Below are positions 1 to 8,765 of a DNA stretch of 64,000 nt, piece by piece. Source of the stretch: Ceratothoa steindachneri (Eukaryota > Arthropoda > Malacostraca > Isopoda > Cymothoidae). Within the stretch, counting starts at the first letter, position 1; every line of letters begins with the position of its first letter. The stretch lies in contig OZ018324.1 in assembly GCA_963969495.1 (NCBI GenBank), positions 51,206,861 to 51,270,860 on the forward strand. The letters are read 5' to 3'. Under the pieces are notes generated by a model, which ran no database searches, was not told the DNA's origin, and saw only the letters and a list, made by a program, of their open reading frames with translations. The position numbers were made by a program, and so were the translations under genes.

Positions 1-468
1 TGATTTTTCACAAAATGGCTATATGTGATTTTTGGATCCGCACAAATTACATTTAAATGGAAAAGGTTGGTTGGTACATTTACTTTCAATGTTTCCTTCG
101 ACTAAACAATTAGCACAAAGATTTAGCTGTTTAGCTTTGTCTTTTCGGTCTTCAATTTTTGTATACTTAGTGCATTTGGAGGACGGATGTTCATCATTTG
201 AACAAAACTTGCAAGGTTTTGCTACTACTGGGTTAGTTTTAGCAGGTTGACTTGAGGAACTGGACACACTCATGACCACATGGAAGGTAACAGGTGTCTT
301 GTCATGGATGCAGCAGTCTGGACCTTGCTTTTTGAGCGTAAGATCCAGACTTAGCACTCGAGGCTCTTTTGTTCTGATCATTCCTCTCCATCGATTTCTT
401 CTCGAAACATAAGCTGTTGATGAATGGAGTCTCACTAAAGATAATGTTATCCAGACCACCACATTCAT
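1..468 (-). pseudogene. BEL/Pao retrotransposon Gag fragment, C-terminal zinc-knuckle region
   Basis: The minus-strand frame encodes a 149-residue Gag-like fragment. Its last 65 residues carry a cysteine/histidine cluster: PCKFCSNDEH, then C at SSKC, then LCANCLVEG, then FKCNLCGSKNH. This spacing (CxxC...H...C followed by CxxC and a second CxxC...H) is typical of the region before the protease in BEL/Pao Gag-Pol polyproteins, where it binds RNA. A TAG at 19-21 stops the frame just after the last zinc knuckle, where a functional polyprotein would read on into the protease, so this copy looks dead; sequence beyond the window edge could show the remaining pol. The 5' end near 470 abuts unrelated Polinton sequence on the other strand. 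The family call is from motif spacing only and is fairly secure for BEL/Pao. Confidence 0.72.
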
Positions 469-529
469 TTACACTACATATTTAGAAACCAGACCGGTTT
501 AGAAGCTAAAATAGTATTATTAGAGAGTT

Positions 530-1168
530 TCCTTTACCTCAGAAAAGTCCGCCTTTCAGTATCAAATCATCTGGAGATGGAAAATAATTTGCTTACATCA
601 AACGCTAAGTATCCTAAAACACAAGTTCGTATTGCGAAATTTTACAATTGTGAGGGAAATATCAATGAAGAGTGTGGATAATATCTTTATGGGGAGAATA
701 CCTACGAGGGTAGTAATTGGCATTGTTGACCATTCGGCATTTTCTGGTAGCTATGATGCATCATCTTTTGAATTTAAACCTTATATTGTGAATCGCATCA
801 ATCTCTATATAAACGGGAATGAAATTGAAAGACCATTTGAATTAGACTATTCGGGTGATGCAGATCCAGTTGCTTCAAGGACTTTATACTCGTTATATAA
901 CGGAATAGGGTCTATTGGAGGTGTGCAGGGTTTTGGACTTACGTATGAACAATTTCTAAAAAATAAAAATATTTATTGTATTAACCTAAATCAGGACAAA
1001 AGTACTAATTGTCTTGGAGAGTAATCCAATCCTAGACAACAGGGAACATTATCAATACAGTTACAGTTTAGATCTCCATTAATAGACCCGGTTTCCCATG
1101 TTATATATACAGAGTTTCAGTCTGTTATTGAGATAGATCAGTCTAGAAACGTACTAGTTTCTTCTTAA
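530..1168 (+). pseudogene. Polinton/Maverick major capsid protein, C-terminal part, frameshifted
   Basis: Three plus-strand frame segments in order (about 530-640, 632-1024 and 1025-1168) together resemble the C-terminal half of the jelly-roll major capsid protein of Polinton/Maverick elements. The clearest block is at 690-1000, with short cues such as GRIPTRVVIG, FKPYIVNRINLYING and LYSLYNGIGS. The last block holds VIEIDQSRNVL just before a stop at 1166-1168. The reading frame breaks near 630 and near 1022, so no intact protein is encoded. An adenain-like protease follows 4 bp after the stop on the same strand, a typical Polinton neighbour, which supports the call. The upstream half of the gene is absent; BEL/Pao sequence lies there instead. 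This is an old virus-like element copy and is described only. Confidence 0.7.
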
Positions 1169-1172
1169 TAAA

Positions 1173-1625
1173 ATGAATGCAATAAAAATAGAAGAACTAT
1201 TGTATGGAAATAAAACTACAAAACGAGTTTTTCATGGCTGTTTTGCGAGAGACACTCTGCTCTGTAAGCCTTTAATATTGCCAACAGCTTATATCATTAA
1301 TCTGGACAGCAGCCATCGACCTGGATCGCATTGGATAGCTTTGTTTCTTGAGGAATTCTTTTTGTATCACTTTGACAGCCTATGTATAGGGTTCCAGAAC
1401 AATGTTTATATTCGTAAAAACTTACTAAAAATGAATCAAATTATTATCGTCAATCAATTCAGAGTTCAGAGTTACTTTTCAGACTCATGCGGCTTGTTTT
1501 GTGTCTATTTCATTCAGCAGATGGCGATCGGTAAATCATATCGAGCTTTTATTAAACACTTTGATTCTTATAATGATAAAAGAAACGAAGAAATTGTAGT
1601 AAGGAATACTTGTAGTAGAATGTAA
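1173..1625 (+). CDS. Polinton/Maverick adenain-like cysteine protease
   Basis: A 150-residue open frame resembles the adenovirus-type (C5) cysteine proteases carried by Polinton/Maverick elements, which mature capsid proteins. Visible features are the histidine block PGSHWIALF near residues 51-59, an acidic position in YHFDSL near residues 65-70, and QSYFSDSCGLFCVYF near residues 104-118, giving the Gln...Cys pair expected of the active site. So His, Asp, Gln and Cys all appear in the usual order, and the length fits the family. The ATG follows the capsid stop by 4 bp on the same strand. The frame itself is intact, but the adjacent capsid gene is broken and no polymerase, integrase or ATPase gene is seen, so the element as a whole is a fragment. 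Confidence 0.8.
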   Translation: MNAIKIEELLYGNKTTKRVFHGCFARDTLLCKPLILPTAYIINLDSSHRPGSHWIALFLEEFFLYHFDSLCIGFQNNVYIRKNLLKMNQIIIVNQFRVQSYFSDSCGLFCVYFIQQMAIGKSYRAFIKHFDSYNDKRNEEIVVRNTCSRM

Positions 1626-2439
1626 AGAAAATTGATATTGTACACTCAATAAATATTAATTGTTAGTTGGAAAATATGTAATTGTGTAGTTTATCTACAA
1701 AATTTTATATATTATATGTTATTATGTAAGCTAGTTAGTATAAATTAAATGTTATTTTTCGATTTATTAATCTGTAGAAAAATGTATGCATATTTGAATT
1801 TAAATGTAAAATAAATCATTATAACAACATTGACTTTTTTACAAAACAAATTACAAAATTAAAATGACTTACTCTGTGAACGAAGATGTCAACTGACACA
1901 CGGTGAAATGTTGAAGAAAGTCACATATCTCACTCAGCATATGAAACCCATTCATCTTCTGTTAATGGCTCCATATTCTTACACTTAGTTAAAAACTTTA
2001 ATTTTCGCTCAGCTGAACAAAGAGAAAAAAGGCTTCTTCCCAGCAGCTATAAATTATAATGATAAATGAAGAGGGTTTGGAATTAGTTTTATATCTCTAC
2101 AGATGGAACGGGAGAGGGAACATTTAGTACATGCAAATAAAGGTTAGAGGGGAGAGGGTCCAGTAGAAAGAACTGAGGGGGTGTGGTAGTGTAAGAAATG
2201 GGAGACGGGTTTTGGAGCTTTTTGGCCACTGTGATAAGCAAACAAGAGATCTTTGTCTCTTCATTCCCTGATGCCAGATATGATAAATATGGTCTAGACA
2301 TTAGTTATTCTTTGATTAAATCTTTCGATATGTAAAAATTTCGCTTGTGTCCCAGACCGTAGGGACAGAAAAATACATGAAAACGGTCTAGACATTAGTA
2401 ATCTTTTAAAAGATGTCAACTAGACAGACCAATTGAAGG
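1626..2439. other. AT-rich unassigned sequence downstream of the Polinton fragment
   Basis: No supported gene. A 15-bp motif, GGTCTAGACATTAGT, occurs twice about 93 bp apart (about 2291 and 2384), bracketing a short segment of unknown origin. Confidence 0.4.
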
Positions 2440-2870
2440 ATTGTAAAAGGTTAAGCAGCAACTCCACTGTTAGACGGGTACAAGAAAATGCATGATAATT
2501 CAAAAGCGAGCGCCCTGCCGATTTACTCCCATGTGTGGTGTGTGTGTGTGTATGTGTGTGTGAGACTGAGATTCCTATGAAAAGGTCACTGACCGACGAA
2601 CTATTCACAACTTCTGTCGGTAGACGGTTCCACGTTCCGCAGATTTTGCACGAAAAGTTTCCGCAAATGCTAGTATAGAATTGCGGTAATTCCAGTTTGT
2701 AACCGTGGTTACATGTAGCATTTGAGTTCAACGCGAACAGCCTCCTGTGATCCCCAGTTCTCGTAGCCTATGCTGATAACTTTTATGTCTAAGGGAGGGG
2801 ATCAATTTTGTGGCTCTGGCCTGTACATTCCCAGCCGTTCAATATCCTTCCTCAAGGATCCTCAAGGATC
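2440..2870 (-). pseudogene. LINE reverse-transcriptase C-terminal fragment, internally deleted
   Basis: On the minus strand, residues NHGYKLELPQF and KICGTWNRLP match the C-terminal end of the plus-strand LINE copy at 3850-4790 almost exactly. About 2800-2850 is the reverse complement of the segment near 4385-4435 of that copy. The piece between those two blocks is missing, so this is an internally deleted, 5'-truncated relic of the same non-LTR family. A short (GT)n run lies inside at about 2537-2563. No catalytic residues are present. Confidence 0.7.
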
Positions 2871-2947
2871 TACAATCCTTGAGTTGGGCTCAGATTCCAC
2901 CCACAACCCAGTGAAGGGGAGGATACTCGGACCTCACCCAGCAATAC

Positions 2948-3109
2948 GACACCGGATCTTGCTTCCTGATTGTTGCCATTTTCCCTTTAAAATTGTTGTT
3001 GTTTTTTCATATTCTTATTTTAAAGTAGCCCCTTGCTAGGCTGTCGCGATTGCAGCTAATTATGCCCAAGTTAGCAGTCGCCAGATAGGCTCCTAAAATA
3101 AAAAAAAAA
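2948..3109 (+). mobile_element. 5'-truncated LINE 3' tail (162 bp) with poly(A) and 14-bp target-site duplication
   Basis: This segment is homologous to the 3' tail at about 3664-3845. Shared blocks are CTTGCTTCCTG, TGTTGCCATTTTCC, TTATGCCCAAG and GGCTCCTAAAA, and it ends in an A-rich run. It is flanked on both sides by the identical 14-mer TCACCCAGCAATAC (2934-2947 and 3110-3123). That is the expected footprint of target-primed reverse transcription by an I- or Jockey-type LINE: extreme 5' truncation, A-tail and direct target duplication. Confidence 0.85.
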
Positions 3110-3221
3110 TCACCCAGCAATACTACTGAGGTGTGTATGGGTACATGGAGTGGAGGGCTAAGAAAGTGAGATGGTGGTTTCAGTGAGCTTTTATAGAATC
3201 GTGTTGATGTTTAAGTGTTAA

Positions 3222-3848
3222 ATGAGGCACTTGCAGAAGATATGGGCGCCGCGACTGTTCCCACGTACCTACCCTCCAATGCCGCAAAGGCTTCAGGTTG
3301 CTTTATATTGTCTCCGAATTGGACACACTCGCGGGATGCACTGCCACTTGATGCAGCGCTCGCCTGCGCCCTACTGTGAAGACTGCGCTGTTCCCCAGAC
3401 TGTTCGGCACATTCTTGTTAAATGTCCCAGTCTGGGCGAACTTCTTGCACGTTACCGGTCTCGGTACTGAGACGAGCGGGGTCGCTACCGTTTATCTCTT
3501 TTACTCGGGACGAGTTCGTGCACATTGACTTGTGGACTTACTGACCTTTTGGAGGAGGCCGGCCTTCTCCCCTTTATTTAACTAGTGTTTTTTGTTGTTG
3601 TATTTTTGTAGTTTTCTTCGTAGGTCGCACGTTTCTGCGCTGGGGAGGGGCGGACCTCCCCCCGACGCCGGAGCTTGCTTCCTGCTTGTTGCCATTTTCC
3701 TTTTTTTATTATTGTTGATTTATTTTGTTTTTTTTTCCTTTGCATATTGTTGTTTTAAAATAGCCTAGTCATAGGCTATCATGATTACGGCGACTTATGC
3801 CCAAGTAGGCAGTCACCAGAGGGGCTCCTAAAAGAAAAAGAAAAAAAA
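3222..3848 (+). pseudogene. LINE ORF2 C-terminus and 3' UTR (I/Jockey-type)
   Basis: The frame 3222-3470 encodes a block typical of the region after the reverse transcriptase or RNase H of I/Jockey-type LINE ORF2 proteins: LRIGHTRGMHCHLM, then a C..C...VRHILVKCP zinc-like block. A frame break near 3470 is followed by DLLEEAGLLPL, a usual C-terminal ending. The 3' UTR holds the tail shared with 2948-3109 and with 63465-63780 (minus) and ends in a run of A and G at about 3830-3848. Everything 5' of the cysteine block is missing, so this is a 5'-truncated insertion. The clade is uncertain; the RNase H core is not visible. Confidence 0.72.
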
Positions 3849-3849
3849 G

Positions 3850-4790
3850 ATGTAGGCTCAAGTGAATTGGAGACAGAAACACTTGCAAAAATACCGACAC
3901 ACAGTTGCGGGGTGCTCCAGGGCTCAGTGCTTGGGCCTCTATTGTTCATCGTCTACATCAACGATATAGCCAAAGGAGTAATATGCTCGATAGCCAAGTT
4001 CGCCGACGATAGCAAGCTAGGAGGGAGTGTGAGTTCGAGAGAAGGAGTGGAACGCTTGCAAAATAGCCTTCTCAGGATAGGCGAGTGGTCAGAAAGGTGG
4101 CAGATGCCATTTAACCTTGGCAAGTGCAAGGTAATGTACATCGGCCATGGGAAAACTACTCCTTGCTAGGCAAACAACTAGATACCACTCACCTCGAGAA
4201 AGATTTAGGCGTGCTAATCAGCAGTGATCTAAAGTTCTCCAAGCACTGCATCCAGGTGGAAAAGAGGTCCCAGCGAATGCTGGAGTACATAAAGAGGCAT
4301 TTTCGCTTCCGAAATAAGCAGATTGTTCTTGCCTTGTACAACTCTCTAGTCCGATTACACCTTAAATACGTTGTACAATTCTGGTCCCACACCCTGAGGA
4401 AGGATATTGAACGGCTGGGAAGGGTACAGGCCAGAGCCATAAAATTGATCCCTTCCCTTAGACATAGAAGTTATCCGCATAGGCTACGGGAACTGGGTAT
4501 GTTTTCTTTGGAGACGCGCCGGTTAAGAGGCCAGCTGATTGAAACTTTTAAGATAATGCGAGGAGTTGAAAACGTAGATCACAGGAGGCTGTTCACGTTG
4601 AACGCAAATGCTATACGTAACCACGGTTACAAACTGGAATTACCGCAATTCCATACTAGCATTTGCGGAAACTTCTCGTACAAAATCTGCGGAACGTGGA
4701 ACCGTCTACCGCCAGAAGTGGTGAGTAGTTCGTCAGTTGAACAGTTCAAATCTGGACTTAATAAGATAATCCACACTCTGACCTAGATGG
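3850..4790 (+). pseudogene. CR1/Jockey-type LINE reverse transcriptase, 5'-truncated and frameshifted
   Basis: Two overlapping frames (3867-4169 and 4124-4786) together cover the last part of a LINE reverse transcriptase. The first carries [19 protein letters not shown] (fingers/palm) and KFADDSKLGG, with the FADD catalytic motif intact. The second carries LEKDLGVLISSDLKFSKHC, the LYNSLVRLHLKY block and a C-terminal CGTWNRLP ending. A single frameshift near 4150-4165 separates them. The upstream endonuclease and RT fingers are missing: the element starts directly at the A-rich end of the preceding LINE tail. The related fragment at 2440-2870 lies on the opposite strand. Confidence 0.85.
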
Positions 4791-5589
4791 TACCACCTTA
4801 GTATAGATTATAGATCTAAGTAAAGTCGATAGGTTTCAATTTTTTTTAGAAAAAATTCCTGTTTGTGTTTTTTTTTCAGCACATTCGGGTATCGTTTCAG
4901 CTTTCTGGCCTGCAAATGCGGGTCGGAAAGGTGGGCGGAGAGAGACTTCATCTATCCTATACTTTCTCTTATGGTATAGGTTAGGGCTTTCCCAAAATAG
5001 TACCTCCGCGGTATGGTCAGCAATGTCCTTTGAGGTACTACTATACCTTGTGACTCCTTGTAAAGTGTTAGGTCGCAGTGATGTTGATTAATGTGTAAAA
5101 TCGCCTCAAACGAGGTAGAATTAAGGTGTCGCCTGCCTATCTTCACTATTGGTCGGAAAAATTATGCCGCTGCAGTGAAATGCATTTATTTAAGTCCCCC
5201 GTCCATTTGTAATTTTAGACCAGATATTATAATCAACATAAAGATAAGAATCACAAGCACTGGCAATACTGAGGGCAACGGCGGCCGGTCCTCGTTCGAG
5301 GGGGAAAGATCAGGGAGAATTGTAGAATTATGTATATATCCCCCCCCCCCTCTTACCCACTCCCACTAACGCCACCACAACCACGGAACGTTTCGAATCA
5401 TGTAGCTCATGAGAGACCCGCCTATCCATCTTCAGAGGAATGGGAACTGAAAACCACATAGGAGGATTTCGAGAAGTGGAAGAGTGATGTGTCGTATGTG
5501 TGAGAATGAAAAAGGAGAGAGAACCTGTTATAATTTGTTATGTAAGTGATGATGTATGTGGATGAAACTGCCTGAGCGCATGCGCGAGA
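4791..5589. other. Unassigned sequence
   Basis: I recognise no gene. A C-homopolymer tract lies at about 5341-5350 and A/T-rich tracts at 4838-4878. The open frames here have no recognisable motifs. Confidence 0.4.
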
Positions 5590-5725
5590 ATAGGTGTTCA
5601 TCGGTGATTGGTACGAGATCCCTACAACGCCGAAATATTATGCGTCCGCTTTCATCGGAGAATCAAACCTGTGTAACTAGACGGAGAAATTTAGCGTCTT
5701 ATCCACTAGGGCACCAGACACCAGT
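5590..5725 (-). repeat. Candidate tRNA-derived SINE head or tRNA relic
   Basis: On the minus strand there is an A-box-like stretch (TGCCCTAGTGGATAAGACGC) followed about 30 bp later by a B-box-like stretch (GGTTTGATTCTCC). Their spacing suits an internal RNA polymerase III promoter. A D-stem cannot be drawn convincingly and no clear anticodon or acceptor stem is seen, so this is not called a tRNA gene. No second copy was found in the window. Confidence 0.33.
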
Positions 5726-7606
5726 ATAATGTAATGAAGCGACCCCCCCCCTCCCCCGCACGTTTCTTCTAGAATTGTACCCAGGACCATCAAAAGGCGT
5801 CATTTTAGATTGTCTCCTCTTGAGGCTCAGGGGTAATAGACAGGGAATAGCGGCGGTTAGGGTAGACTTGTTCGGTTCAGGAAAAATCGAAAAAGGTTAG
5901 GTCCCGTCTACTGAATTCTGGTTATTTGGGTCATTTGGGTGGTCAAAGTAGGTAGGGAATGGCTGCCTCCTGTTGGAAACGCGACATTCTCTTTCCAGTG
6001 ATATATCTCCCGATACTTTCGGGCTTAATCAAACACGAGACTCATTTTCGAAAATTGCCACATAAGAATAACTACCCCCATTACATCATGAGACAATCTA
6101 CACATATTACCTCAGGAGAGCACCTACGCCCATTACCTCATCTTCGATTTACACCTTTTTACCAACTATGATAATCTCCCCTCTATTCCTTCATATTAAT
6201 ATTCGAATCGATCTTAGGCTCTCCCCTAGTTCTCTAATTCTGTAGCTCCCATTGAGCTTCAAAGTGGCCTAGTACTCACAATGTTTCCAGCAAATTTGGC
6301 CATTGGTGAAATCCATCAAATTATGACGTCCCGAACTAAGCTCTTTATTACCTCCACCAAAAGAGATTGGCGAAGGTTATGTGATAACCGGCGTTGGTTT
6401 GTTTATGTACAAGTTATCTTAAAAGGTTATTCACGGATTTCGTTTAAATTTTGTGGTAGATGGATGAGGGGAATCTTGGGTCTAGAAAATGTTACTTAAG
6501 TTGAGGGGCGGATCAAGATCCCGATGCGGATCCTCGGTCACTTATTCACTCTCTTTAACAATACAAGATAGAGCATTTTCTGACCCTGATGGAGGTGGGC
6601 GCACCTTGCGTGATTGCTAGTTTGTTTATTTTCGATTTAACGTCACAGATGGAAGTAAATATTACGAAAATATACTAAAAGGGGCTCACAATTTGAGGGG
6701 AGATTAAGGTATGAAATTAAAAATATAGATGATAGCAGTAAGGAGTGAGTATAAGACACAGCCGAGCCAAAATGGAGGGATAATTACCAAGGAAACCATA
6801 CGGACTTAGGGTGAAGCCTTTATAGTTAAAATAATTTTATTAAGTTTTATCATATTAGCCTATATCCATTAGCAAATTCTTGGTTTGCCAATGTTTTTGT
6901 CATCCATTTCAAAAATATTCGTTAGTTTGAACTAGAATAATAATGAAAATAATTCTAATCATGATATTTGAATTGAGAAATGATATGGAATTATGGCAAC
7001 GTATCTATTGAATTTAAGCCAATTAAATTACTTGAATTAAATAAAATTAAATTAAAAAAAGAGCTTTCTTTTCTGCTAAAAGGCCGCTTTGTGATTGAAT
7101 AAAAGCTTTGAAAAAGTGAATCGAAACTTAAATGCAGACTGACATTGAAGCTGTTTATAGCCATTTTATACGAGTATCACTTCAGATGGGGGTCGGAGTT
7201 GTGAGCTTAAATGTGACTGATATAAAATACACCTGATTGATATCAAAAGATATAAAATTTTTATCGTTTTGATCGTCCTAGAATTTCTTGACCTGGAGAG
7301 GCTGTGTTTGATTTAGATTTAAAGCGTAGGATGTAAGAAGGACTAGATAGAAAATGACGAAATCGTGGAAGTTGTGTAAGATTTCGTATCCCTGGCGCCA
7401 AGTGTTGCTGAGATACATGCAGACGAGGCGTTTTATCCACTCAGCTCTATTGGAGTCTAAAAAGACGCGCTTATTTCTGAGTTTTAAATGTCGAGTTATC
7501 TCAGGCAGTACAACTAGTTCTAGTTTGTTTTCGGGTGCTACAAACAGCTACCAGCACTACGACACATATCTGAGCTTGTGGACTAACATTCGGGTTAAGT
7601 TGGATA
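5726..7606. other. Unassigned sequence
   Basis: No supported gene. The stretch is AT-rich from about 6650 to 7080. A 93-codon open frame at 7354-7635 has no recognisable motif or neighbour support and is not called. Confidence 0.4.
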
Positions 7607-7686
7607 GTAAAGATAAGCAGCCCCTGAGTACCTGAGGGCAGTTAATCGATATACTATATAATAGTTTTAGAGCTGCTTATCTTTAC
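7607..7686. repeat. 15-bp perfect inverted repeat at the edge of the 57-bp array
   Basis: GTAAAGATAAGCAGC (7607-7621) and its exact reverse complement GCTGCTTATCTTTAC (7672-7686) are separated by 50 bp. The right arm resembles the CTGATCTTTACAAGG part of the neighbouring tandem unit, so the left arm may be an inverted piece of that unit. Confidence 0.7.
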
Positions 7687-7689
7687 AAG

Positions 7690-8585
7690 CGAAGTCAGAG
7701 GCTTCAAATGTTACCCTGAATACTGAAGTTGAATCAGTGGGCTGTGGATGTTTATAAGGTCCGTTAAGTTACACTAAATACTGAAGTTGAGTAGGCGGTC
7801 CTAATCTTTACAAGGTCTGTTAGATTATATTGATTACTGAATTTAAGTCACGTGATGCAGATCTTGACAATGTCTGCTATTTGAACTGAATACTGAAGTT
7901 GAGTCGGGGTTGCTGATCTTACCACTGCACGTTAAGTTACACTGAATACTGAAATTGAATCCGTGCCTGCTGATTTTTATATGATCCTTTAAGTTTCATC
8001 GAATACGGAAGTTGAGTCCACTGCTGATGACCTTTACAAGTTCAATTAAGTTATGTACATTGGATACTGAAGTGGAGTCCGGTGCTGGTGAGCTTTGCAA
8101 GGTCCTGTAAGTTACATTGAATACTGAAGTTGATTCCTGGGATGCTGATCTTCACATCTTCAGTAAAGTTACAATAAATAACGAAGTTGAATTTGAGGTT
8201 GATGATCTTTACACGGAACGTTAAGTTAAAGTGAATACTGAAATTTAATCATCCATTCCCTGCATATCTTTACAATGTACGTTAGATTACACTAAATACT
8301 GAACTTGAGTCCTGAGATACTGATCATTACCCTGCACGTTAGATTATACTGAGTACTGAAGTTGAGTTGGGGAAGCTGATCTTTACCAGATCCATTGCCT
8401 TACATTGAATGTTGAATTCGAATCAACGCCTGCTTAGATTTATAATGTACGTAAGTTAGATTAAAACTGGAGTTGAGTGCGCGAGGGCTGATCTTTACAA
8501 ATTCCCTTAAGTTACCCTTAATATTGAATTCAAGTCAATGGCTGCTGATCTTTATAATGAACATTAAACTACACCGTATAAATTG
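7690..8585. repeat. Tandem array of a ~57-bp unit, about 15 diverged copies
   Basis: The landmark TGAATACTGAAGTTGAGT recurs, with substitutions, near 7719, 7776, 7835, 7890, 7943, 7999, 8059, 8117, 8173, 8231, 8291, 8347, 8405, 8461 and 8517. Each unit also carries a CTGATCTTTACAAGGTCC-like half and a GTTAAGTTACA-like joint. Spacing is 53-60 bp. Copies differ by substitutions and small indels, which suggests an old minisatellite. Stops occur in the reading frames checked, so coding is unlikely. Confidence 0.88.
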
Positions 8586-8614
8586 GTAAATAACCAAAAT
8601 GGTTCTCATTCGTA

Positions 8615-8745
8615 AATATGTGGCCCTTCCCATAGGTGGGCGTTATCGCGATAACGATATCGGTTATCCGATTTTTTTCCGCGTTATCGATTAATCGGTA
8701 TCGATGATACTTTTAGGTCCAAACTAGCGATTATCGATAATTTCA
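8615..8745. other. Palindrome cluster, possible end of a hAT-like DNA transposon
   Basis: A short stretch holds several exact palindromes: GTTATCGCGATAAC (8642-8655), CGATTAATCG (8688-8697) and ATTATCGATAAT (8730-8741), plus imperfect ones around ATCGGTTATC and GGTATCGATGATAC. The preceding CATAGGTGGGCG resembles the CAGxGGTGGGC start of some hAT terminal inverted repeats, which often continue into ATCG-rich palindromic sequence. No matching opposite end was found, so this is an inference from appearance only. Confidence 0.35.
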
Positions 8746-8765
8746 GTTCAGTTTATGGTTTATGA

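Noticed and set aside
2770..3039. 89-codon plus-strand frame
   Set aside because: It runs across an antisense LINE fragment and an inserted LINE tail, so it cannot be a single gene.
5590..5725. Possible functional tRNA gene on the minus strand
   Set aside because: Stems do not pair well and no clear anticodon loop can be drawn; kept only as a weak SINE-like candidate.
7354..7635. 93-codon open frame
   Set aside because: No recognisable domain, start or neighbour; length is within chance for AT-moderate sequence.
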